From Pullilachnospira_A gallistercoris (lineage in GTDB: Bacteria; Bacillota; Clostridia; Lachnospirales; Lachnospiraceae), in assembly GCA_018712125.1 (NCBI GenBank), contig DVHM01000103.1, forward strand, positions 1-38,156: 38,156 nucleotides of DNA, given 5' to 3'. Positions within the stretch are counted from its first letter, which is position 1, and every line of letters starts with the position of its first letter. The translations under genes and the position numbers were made by a program. Below are positions 24,668 through 30,810 of this stretch, one piece after another. Under the pieces are notes generated by a model. It made no database searches and was not told the origin of the DNA. It saw nothing but the letters and a program-made list of their open reading frames with translations.

Positions 24668-25255
24668 ATGAGAAAGCTCCCCGCCGTCCTGGCGTTATAC
24701 CAAACAGATGAATGTATGGACATGATCGCAGAAGTTCTCGAAGACAGAAATGCCTTTTCTGTCACATATATCCCGCTGGATTCCGAAGATATCCTGCCCC
24801 GATCCGCAGATATTGATCCGGACATCCTTCTCCTGGAAATATCCCCGGCTGTCTCAGTCCGGGAAATCCGGCCGGCAGTGGAGGTCGGACGGGCGCTCCG
24901 CCTCCGGACACACGCTCAGCTCCTCCTTCTGGGGCCTGCTGAGAACAGGCAGATTGTCATCGAAACGTCTGTCCGGACCTTTGCCTCCGGATACATCTCC
25001 CCTGACCAGTCTCCCTTTCTGGATCGGATCATAGAGGAGACCTGGCACAGGAAATCCCCACAGAAGATCCTGATACGGGAACTCATCCTCTCCTCACTTA
25101 CCGACGCGGAACGCAGGCTTCTGGAGATCCTGTTGGGCGCTCATGACGATCTGCGCTCCTCCCCGAAAACCATCGCCAACCAGAAAACCAGTATTTTCCA
25201 CAAACTGGGGCTGAAAAACCTCCGGGAACTGCGCCATATCTTTGAAAACTACTGA
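24668..25255 (+). CDS. LuxR-type regulator with degenerate receiver
   Basis: A 195-residue protein laid out like a NarL/LuxR response regulator. The N-terminal part (about 1-125) follows the receiver pattern, but the phospho-acceptor Asp is Glu57 (PDILLLEISP), the acidic pair at strand 1 is absent (AVLALYQTDE), and the KPF Lys is missing (YISPDQSPF). So it is probably not phosphorylated; Glu57 could mimic the active state. The C-terminal HTH (about 143-192) has LTDAERRLLEILLG and the recognition region KTIANQKTSIFHKLGLKNL, typical of LuxR. GAGG lies eight bases before the ATG. It is divergent from the helical-protein/kinase operon, with a palindrome between, and could control it. It ends before a good terminator. 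Confidence 0.82.
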   Translation: MRKLPAVLALYQTDECMDMIAEVLEDRNAFSVTYIPLDSEDILPRSADIDPDILLLEISPAVSVREIRPAVEVGRALRLRTHAQLLLLGPAENRQIVIETSVRTFASGYISPDQSPFLDRIIEETWHRKSPQKILIRELILSSLTDAERRLLEILLGAHDDLRSSPKTIANQKTSIFHKLGLKNLRELRHIFENY

Positions 25256-25293
25256 CAGACTCCTCCGTCAAGATCTCCCCGAAAAACGACTCC

Positions 25294-25340
25294 TGGCGCG
25301 GAAGGATCCTCCTCCCGCGCCAACGTCGTCTTTTTCTTTT
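25294..25340 (+). terminator. Terminator after the LuxR-type regulator
   Basis: TGGCGCGG / CCGCGCCA (25294-25301 and 25315-25322) form an eight-base stem with a 13-base loop, followed after a few bases by TTTTTCTTTT. The opposite strand also has GTCGTTTTT after the stem, so it may work in both directions for the convergent surface-protein gene. Confidence 0.75.
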
Positions 25341-25356
25341 CGTCGTCCTTTGCCCG

Positions 25357-26934
25357 TCAATTCGTCCGGCGGAATCTTACCGCGCAGACAACCGCGGCGA
25401 TTACCCAAAGCAAAGCAAAGAGGGCGAACCATTCTCTCTCATATCCATCTCCCGTCTTCGGAGCCTGCGTTTCGGCGGCTTGCTGACCCGCCGGATCAGC
25501 CGTTCCCGTTCCCGGATTTTCCTGACCCGCGGCTCCCGGTTCTGTCGGGCCTGCTGTCCCTGGATCTGTTGGGCCTGTCGTCCCTGTCCCGGGCGTCGTT
25601 GGATCGGTCGTCCCTGTCCCGGGATCCGGTTCCTGCGGCATTGTGTTGTCCACATCCGGGCCTTCCGCCATAATATCCGTTACCAGATAATAGGAGCAGT
25701 GGGTCATGTCCTCCAGCCGCACAAACAGGCATTCTCTCCCATAGTTCATCCACGTTTCATATGACGTCCTGCCGCTGCAGCGGAGTTTTCCGGCCTCTTC
25801 ATCGTAGTAGTAATAATATCCGCCCTGGGAAGCATCCACATCGCCGAACATCAGCGTGGAGAAATCCGTCCCTACGGGAAGCGACCCGCTGTGCCAGAAA
25901 TCCAGCACGAAATTCTGCGTCTCATTCATGACCGCATCCCGGATGGTCGCAGCCGTCTCATCTCCCTCCGCCATTGGGAACGTCACAATAAGGTCCACCG
26001 GGGCCGTGACCTCTCCCATCTCGCTCCCGCGGAAGGTCCACATATAAGTCGCCGAGGCCTCCACGCCCGGGAAGAGGATGTGCAGCGTCTTGCCGCTGGC
26101 TTTTACCGCGTTCAGCGTCTCCACGGAGAGCTGATATTCCCTTCCATAATAATATCCCATGTAGATCGTGATCTCCCGGTCATCGGAGGCCAGTCTGCGC
26201 GCGATCTCGGCCTCAGCCTCCGCGATATCTGAATAATAGCCTCCTTTTGTCTCATAATCCAGATTGGAAGATGTGATGATATAGTCGCCGCCTCCCCGGG
26301 AAAATCCCGGATTAAACGTGTGTACCGACATCCACCAGCCATTGGGGTACGCGTCGGCATAACCCGCATATCCGGAACTATGGGTAATCTTTCCCTGTTC
26401 CCTGTCATAGAAATATACCTGCTGGCTTTCATACATCGCGTTTTCCGTGGGCAGGCAGAGCGAGACTCCATCCGGCACATCGCCCTTATGATCCAGTGTA
26501 AAGGCGGTAAACCATACACTGTCGTCCGCGATCTCCTCCGCCACGTTCTGCCGGACCTCCGGAAGATCAATGGACACTCCCAGATCAAAATCTTCTTCCA
26601 CCTCATAATAAATATTGGATCCGTGAATATACCACTCATACTCCGGGTACGGATCTTCTGCAGCCCCATAGACGGATACGGTAAGGCTCTTTTCCTCCGC
26701 CCGCAGCGTGTTCAGAAGTTCCTTTGACACCGTCCCCGCCGGATCTAATATCTTGACGCGGACATACGTTGTCTCCGGATCTGAAAGTCTCTCCCTGATA
26801 TACTCCTCCGGCACCCCCGCCACCGGCGTCTGTGACGGATCCGGCTCCGCGGCCCGCACCCCGGCAACTGTCGTTGAAAAGAGCAGAAGCAGCGCTAACA
26901 GAGCTGTCACAAATCTGGCTTTCCTCTTTACCAT
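25357..26934 (-). CDS. Sortase-anchored surface protein with two repeated modules
   Basis: A 525-residue exported protein. The ATG at 26934 has AAGGAG nine bases upstream; the frame is open 14 more codons without a site. It begins with a signal peptide (VKRKARFVTALLALLLLF). Two modules of about 165 residues resemble each other: about 57-222 and 256-421. Matching parts are LLNTLRAEEKSLTVSVYG with TLNAVKASGKTLHILFPG, YEWYIHGS with YMWTFRGS, VYFYDREQGKIT with YYYYDEEAGKLR, and DYIITS with YYLVTD. A Pro/Gly/Thr-rich stalk (about 433-490) leads to APKTG (491-495), a hydrophobic segment and RFRRTN. This is a cell-wall sorting signal of the (S/P/A)PxTG type seen in Clostridia. The function is unknown; surface binding or sensing fits. 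No sortase gene is in the window. Confidence 0.87.
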   Translation of the reverse strand: MVKRKARFVTALLALLLLFSTTVAGVRAAEPDPSQTPVAGVPEEYIRERLSDPETTYVRVKILDPAGTVSKELLNTLRAEEKSLTVSVYGAAEDPYPEYEWYIHGSNIYYEVEEDFDLGVSIDLPEVRQNVAEEIADDSVWFTAFTLDHKGDVPDGVSLCLPTENAMYESQQVYFYDREQGKITHSSGYAGYADAYPNGWWMSVHTFNPGFSRGGGDYIITSSNLDYETKGGYYSDIAEAEAEIARRLASDDREITIYMGYYYGREYQLSVETLNAVKASGKTLHILFPGVEASATYMWTFRGSEMGEVTAPVDLIVTFPMAEGDETAATIRDAVMNETQNFVLDFWHSGSLPVGTDFSTLMFGDVDASQGGYYYYYDEEAGKLRCSGRTSYETWMNYGRECLFVRLEDMTHCSYYLVTDIMAEGPDVDNTMPQEPDPGTGTTDPTTPGTGTTGPTDPGTAGPTEPGAAGQENPGTGTADPAGQQAAETQAPKTGDGYEREWFALFALLWVIAAVVCAVRFRRTN

Positions 26935-26998
26935 AGCATTTTTCTCCTTCTCCTGATGATTTTCCGATGATTTCATGATATCTTTCTCGGATAAGGTT

Positions 26999-27004
26999 AT
27001 TATA
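26999..27004 (-). promoter_or_regulatory. -10 box of the surface-protein gene
   Basis: A perfect TATAAT on the minus strand, about 65 bases before the start codon. No clear -35 box is found at 16-18 bases. Confidence 0.45.
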
Positions 27005-27070
27005 CCTTTCGCTCCGGTCCCCGTGTTCCCATCTTTTGTAGGAGAAATTCATACTGCCGCCAGCCGTTCT

Positions 27071-27271
27071 CTACCCCCTTTGCTCATGCGTATATTTCAA
27101 CGTATATTCCAATCGCTTATCCGTTTCCAACTGTTTGACAGGAAACAGCATCTGCAGCTGAAACAGTCCATCCTCCGCCCGAAAACCATGCTCGTACTCC
27201 ACGATATCATTGGCTTGCTGCACAAAAAAATCTATTAAAATTCTCCCTTTTTCACAAACTGAACATTCCAT
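27071..27271 (-). CDS. Hypothetical 66-residue protein
   Basis: The frame with an ATG at 27271 has GAGG five bases upstream. The product starts MECSVCEKGRILIDFFVQQA and continues with alternating polar and hydrophobic residues, as a small folded beta-rich domain would. It has no membrane segment and resembles no family I know. The codon pattern looks natural, but no promoter is evident on this strand, and the perfect TATAAT nearby faces the other way. It could be a small gene or the remains of a larger one. Its 5' end lies about 10 bases from the promoter of the divergent Rpn gene. Confidence 0.35.
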   Translation of the reverse strand: MECSVCEKGRILIDFFVQQANDIVEYEHGFRAEDGLFQLQMLFPVKQLETDKRLEYTLKYTHEQRG

Positions 27272-27281
27272 CGAAACCTCA

Positions 27282-27310
27282 TGGACTTTTGAGCAACCGT
27301 CCGTTATAAT
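27282..27310 (+). promoter_or_regulatory. Promoter of the Rpn nuclease gene
   Basis: TGGACT (27282-27287), a 17-base spacer and a perfect TATAAT (27305-27310). The transcript would carry a leader of about 125 bases. Confidence 0.6.
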
Positions 27311-27320
27311 ACCATTACTC

Positions 27321-27342
27321 AAATCCTCAGACCAGAGGATTT
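27321..27342 (+). other. Hairpin at the start of the Rpn leader
   Basis: AAATCCTC-AGACCA-GAGGATTT, a perfect eight-base stem with a six-base loop, would lie within about ten bases of the transcript's 5' end. It is followed by a short CTTTCC but no real U-run. It could stabilise the message, attenuate it or bind a regulator. Confidence 0.5.
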
Positions 27343-27442
27343 CTTTCCGTGGCAGGTGTCTTTCTGCCGCGATCTTATCGGCTGATTCGGCCGGAATACC
27401 CAATCAGATTTTTTATTACAAAACACGCGAGGAGGACACTGT

Positions 27443-28393
27443 ATGCAAAAATTGGAAGACATGAACCTGATTGACAACTTCCTGTTCCAGGAGGTGGCAC
27501 GAAATAAAGAATATGGCGGGGAATTCTGCCGGATCATCTTAGAGACGATCCTTGGGCGGGAAATAAAAGAGGTTGAGATCGATGTTGAAGTGGAAAAGAG
27601 TATTCCCGGAGCGACACTGGAAAGCCATGGGATCAGACTGGATGCCCTGGTAAAGGAACGGGATCCCCGGCGAATGGAGGTCAGTACCGGTTCCGGCGCT
27701 GCCACTTACTTTGACCTGGAGCCGAATAACTATAAGATCAGCGATCCAGCCCGCCGCGGGCGATATTATCAGGCTGTCGTCACGTCAGAACATTTCGGGA
27801 AGGGATTGGATTATAAATACCTTATGGATACCTATGTCATTTTTATCCTCTCCGATGATCCTTTCGGAGAAGACAGGATGATGTATACCATCAGAAACGG
27901 CTGTGTAGAGCTTCCAGATATGCCCTATGAAGACGGACAGATCACAATATTTTTATATACAAAAGGTAAATATGCTCCTAGTCAGGAGCTTTCGGATATG
28001 TTAAAATACATAGAGAACAGCAGGGAGGAGAATGTCAGTAATCCTTCCTTACAGCGAATGTCTGACATGGTAAGAGAAACCAAAAGAGATAGAACGGTAG
28101 GAGCGAAATTTATGATGTGGTGGGATTATGAAGCAGACATGAAAAGACACGCCCGAGAGGAAGGATTGGAAGAAGGCCGGAAAGAAGGGCGAGAGGAAGG
28201 TCGGAAAGAAGGGCGGAAGGAAGGCCGGAAGGAAGGCCGGAAAGAGGGTCTACGCGAAGGAATCGGCATCCTGATCGACACATTCCGCGAGGACGGGAAA
28301 ACCCGGGACGAAACCGCTGCCAGAATTCGGGACAAGTTCGCCCTGTCGGAAGAGGAGGCGGCACATTATATGGATCAGTTCTGGATAAAATGA
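27443..28393 (+). CDS. Rpn-family PD-(D/E)XK nuclease / putative transposase
   Basis: A 316-residue protein of the Rpn (recombination-promoting nuclease) type, common in multiple copies in Lachnospiraceae. The nuclease core has Asp67 in HGIRLDALVKE and Glu93 in YFDLEPNN, spaced as in the PD-(D/E)XK fold. The usual E-x-Q is E-x-N here. DTYVIFILSDDPF and NGCVELPDMPYEDG are typical of the family. The C-terminus carries a repeated Glu-Gly-Arg-Lys tail (about 239-273), then a short helix-rich end. GAGGAGG seven bases before the ATG fixes the start. No terminal inverted repeats are seen. The protein cuts DNA and is thought to promote recombination. It converges on the methyltransferase gene. Confidence 0.88.
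   Translation: MQKLEDMNLIDNFLFQEVARNKEYGGEFCRIILETILGREIKEVEIDVEVEKSIPGATLESHGIRLDALVKERDPRRMEVSTGSGAATYFDLEPNNYKISDPARRGRYYQAVVTSEHFGKGLDYKYLMDTYVIFILSDDPFGEDRMMYTIRNGCVELPDMPYEDGQITIFLYTKGKYAPSQELSDMLKYIENSREENVSNPSLQRMSDMVRETKRDRTVGAKFMMWWDYEADMKRHAREEGLEEGRKEGREEGRKEGRKEGRKEGRKEGLREGIGILIDTFREDGKTRDETAARIRDKFALSEEEAAHYMDQFWIK
28157..28261 (+). repeat. 12-base tandem repeat coding for EGRK
   Basis: Near-perfect 12-base units (GAAGGCCGGAAA-like) run in frame and encode Glu-Gly-Arg-Lys about seven times near the end of the Rpn gene. Copy number could vary by slippage without changing the frame. This is a known trait of Rpn-family tails in Clostridia. Confidence 0.85.
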
Positions 28394-28438
28394 CTTCCGC
28401 AGCAAAGCATCCCAGAATGCCTTCCCCAAAATAACCCG

Positions 28439-29089
28439 TTATATGGCATGGGACATGGCAAAATCCATTCGTTCCAGCTTTTTCCCATTGGGAAGAGGAT
28501 ATTCCCAGGATCCCTTTGCCAGATATCCGATCTGTCTCATGGACTCTTTTACCATCTGCTCCTCCATCTGATGATGCACACTCTCCAGGTCATCAAACAC
28601 ATGGAGATAGGGCGAATCGGAAACCCACGTCTCTCCTGTTTTCACAGCATTTATCTGGATCACACAGGAGACATATATCGGCCGGACCTTACGGATAACA
28701 TCCTGAAAGCAGGCGCAGCCGACATACTCGATAAGAAGATTCGCGATGACAAATTCCGCCTGGGGCAGCCGGCCAGGCTCCTTTCGAAGATTGACGCGGA
28801 TACATTCCAGAATTCCCTTCAAATCAGCATACCGCTGTCTGACTGTCTCCAGATAGGAGGGATTGACATCCACGCCATACACCTTTTTCAGATTTCCCTC
28901 CCCTGCTTTTTCTCTCACGTAATCCACCCCGTTTCCTCCCGCTACTCCGAGGATCATAAGGCTTTCGGCGGGATATACATTCAGCTGGTCTCTCATGATC
29001 TCATGCATAGCCTGGAGCTGTCTGACAGACTCCAGACTCATATGGGCTTCATAATCCTTCAGCGGGATCTTTTCCCAGGGATTTTGCAT
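28439..29089 (-). CDS. Class I SAM-dependent methyltransferase
   Basis: A 216-residue methyltransferase. Motif I is LMILGVAGGNGVDYV, which binds SAM; VYGVDVNPSYLETVR is motif II with the acidic residue at the end of strand 2. EFVIANLLIEYVGC sits where motif IV is expected. The ATG at 29089 has GGGAGG seven bases upstream, so the start five codons earlier (29104) is unlikely. The C-terminus (YLAKGSWEYPLPNGKKLERM) is beta-rich. The substrate is unknown; small-molecule or antibiotic-type methylation is possible. No partner genes are nearby. Confidence 0.85.
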   Translation of the reverse strand: MQNPWEKIPLKDYEAHMSLESVRQLQAMHEIMRDQLNVYPAESLMILGVAGGNGVDYVREKAGEGNLKKVYGVDVNPSYLETVRQRYADLKGILECIRVNLRKEPGRLPQAEFVIANLLIEYVGCACFQDVIRKVRPIYVSCVIQINAVKTGETWVSDSPYLHVFDDLESVHHQMEEQMVKESMRQIGYLAKGSWEYPLPNGKKLERMDFAMSHAI

Positions 29090-29157
29090 CCTGTTGCCTC
29101 CCATCTCTCATCTCTGATTTTTATGAAACCATCTTATCACAGATCAGAACTCAATGT

Positions 29158-29241
29158 CTATTTTTTCAGCAATTCCAGCCCCACGCCATAGATTTTACCG
29201 TTGACCGCGTCCGCCAGCCGTACCACGTGATGCTCCCACAT
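29158..29241 (-). pseudogene. Possible remnant of a symporter N-terminus
   Basis: A 27-codon frame, in phase with and downstream of the GH1 stop, reads MWEHHVVRLADAVNGKIYGV and ends LELLKK. The DAVNGKIYGV stretch resembles the N-terminus of AGCS amino-acid/cation symporters (DAVNGFVWG). Its start lies at the end of the GH1 terminator, so it is probably untranslated. It may be a truncated leftover or chance. Confidence 0.2.
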
Positions 29242-29279
29242 AAAAAGCAGCCTGCCCCGCACTTCCGGGAACAGGCCGC
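29242..29279 (-). terminator. Intrinsic terminator after GH1
   Basis: On the minus strand GCGGCCTG pairs with CAGGCTGC (one G-U pair) around an inner CCCG/CGGG stem, followed by TTTTTA. It lies 40 bases after the GH1 stop codon. Confidence 0.85.
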
Positions 29280-29319
29280 CAGCTTCCGGCAGACAAGCTG
29301 CCAAATACAGATACACTCT

Positions 29320-30636
29320 CTATCTCGGCGTGTACTCGCCCAGCGCCTTCAGGCTCTCCTTGGGCATACGCGTCTGGGTGGAACGGTCCACCGCGATCAG
29401 ACCGAAGGTCATGGAGAAGCCCTTCTGCCACTCAAAATTGTCCAGCAGGGACCAGTACATGTAACCGATGACCGGGATACCGTCGGCAATACAGTCCTCC
29501 ACCCCCTTCAGTGCTTCCTGAATGAAAGCCACGCGCCTGGTATCGTCGTCCACCGCCACACCGTTCTCGGTAACCATGATGGGAATCGGCAGCTTCTCGT
29601 GTACCTTGCGGATCACATGGCCCAGAGCCTTCGGATAAAACTCATAACCCATCTGGGTCGTCTCAGCGCCCTCGGGATTGGGCAGGGAACCGTCGGGTCC
29701 CATGATCGTTCTGGTATAATTCTGCAGACCGAAGAAGTCGTCATCCTTAATATAGGGAAGATAGTGCTCAAACTCCTCGTCCCACTCTTTTGCCGCGTTC
29801 TCTTCGCCACCCTCCACAGTCTGAATGTCGTGGAGCGACAGAGTAAGGCCAATCTTCAGGTCCGGTTTTACTGCTTTCATAGCTGCCTTGGCTGCCTGAT
29901 GAGCGCGCATAACCAGAATATCCCCCTCCGGTGTGCACATACCCACAAACACGTTGGGCTGCGCGGTGCCGAACACTTTCATATTTTCCATGGCCTGTTT
30001 CTTCATCCGCTCCATCATGGGGTTTTCCATGTTGATGCCCACCTGGACGGAACTCTCCGCCTGAGCCTGGGTCTTCCCGGCATCAGCGCCTTCTTTGGCC
30101 TTGTCCGCCTGCATCTGCTGCATGAAACGCTTCGCGATGGAAGCCACCTGAAGTCTCATGTTCGCCTCGTTGATCGTGCACACATACTCCATCTGGTCTC
30201 CCAGCTTCTCCACCACATAGGCACAGTATTTCGCAAAAGCGTCGATGGTATCCTCGCTCTCCCAGCCTCCGTTGGCGATCAGCCACTTGGGAGAAGTGAA
30301 GTGGTGCATGGTCACGATGGGCTTCAGCCCATGGGCATGGCAGCACTCCAGCACCTTGCGGTAGTGCTCGATTTCCGCCTCGTCAAACTTGCCCTGCTCC
30401 GGCTCGATCCTCGCCCACTCGATGGAGAAACGGTAAGCGTTCAGCCCCGCGTCCGCCATCAGCTTGATGTCCTCCTCATAGCGGTTGTAGTGGTCCACCG
30501 CATCCAAAGACGGCTCGTTAAAGCTGGTGTTTTCCATCTGCTCCATCGCCCAGTAGTCGCTGTGGGTGTTGTTGCCCTCCACCTGATGAGCCGCGGTAGC
30601 CGCGCCCACATAAAAACCTTCCGGTAATCTGCTCAT
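29320..30636 (-). CDS. Beta-glucosidase-type enzyme, GH1
   Basis: A 438-residue family 1 glycosidase. It begins with FYVGAATAAHQVEG, the usual N-terminal signature, then RFSIEWARIEPEQG. The acid/base is Glu157 in CTINEANM, where the common NEP is NEA. The nucleophile is Glu357 in IMVTENGV. YWSLLDNFEWQKGFSMTFG is the C-terminal signature. A stretch of about 60 residues (about 165-225) is rich in Met, Gln, Lys and Ala (FMQQMQADKAKEGADAGKTQ) and is unusual after the acid/base strand; it may alter the active-site rim. There is no signal peptide, so it works on imported glycosides. GGAGGAAAAGGACA precedes the ATG. It has its own promoter but follows the GH78 gene by 174 bases in the same direction. 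Confidence 0.96.
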   Translation of the reverse strand: MSRLPEGFYVGAATAAHQVEGNNTHSDYWAMEQMENTSFNEPSLDAVDHYNRYEEDIKLMADAGLNAYRFSIEWARIEPEQGKFDEAEIEHYRKVLECCHAHGLKPIVTMHHFTSPKWLIANGGWESEDTIDAFAKYCAYVVEKLGDQMEYVCTINEANMRLQVASIAKRFMQQMQADKAKEGADAGKTQAQAESSVQVGINMENPMMERMKKQAMENMKVFGTAQPNVFVGMCTPEGDILVMRAHQAAKAAMKAVKPDLKIGLTLSLHDIQTVEGGEENAAKEWDEEFEHYLPYIKDDDFFGLQNYTRTIMGPDGSLPNPEGAETTQMGYEFYPKALGHVIRKVHEKLPIPIMVTENGVAVDDDTRRVAFIQEALKGVEDCIADGIPVIGYMYWSLLDNFEWQKGFSMTFGLIAVDRSTQTRMPKESLKALGEYTPR

Positions 30637-30662
30637 TGTCCTTTTCCTCCCGTTTTTCTTTT

Positions 30663-30692
30663 ATTTTAACAAAGCTGCTTCTATCATGTCAA
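30663..30692 (-). promoter_or_regulatory. GH1 promoter
   Basis: On the minus strand a perfect TTGACA (30692-30687), an 18-base spacer and TAAAAT (30668-30663), about 27 bases before the start codon. No convincing cre site was found. Confidence 0.75.
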
Positions 30693-30810
30693 AAAAATGT
30701 TTCCTTTGTGTTAAATTTTTGCGGTTTCCATCGGATTTTTTGCTTCGTTATGCCGCCTTTTCTTTCTGCGGCTTCAGAGAAAAAGGCAAAAGCTCCACAC
30801 GACCTGCACC

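Noticed and set aside
28157..28261. CRISPR-like array
   Set aside because: The repeats are contiguous 12-base coding units without spacers, inside the Rpn gene.
30690..30750. Catabolite control (cre) site upstream of GH1
   Set aside because: The best match, around TGGAAACCGCAA on the minus strand, breaks the central CG position and symmetry of the consensus.
30637..30810. Terminator after the second GH78
   Set aside because: GCCTTTT/AAAAGGC and GCCGC/GCGGC pairings exist, but no T-run follows on the minus strand, so the end of this transcript is unclear.
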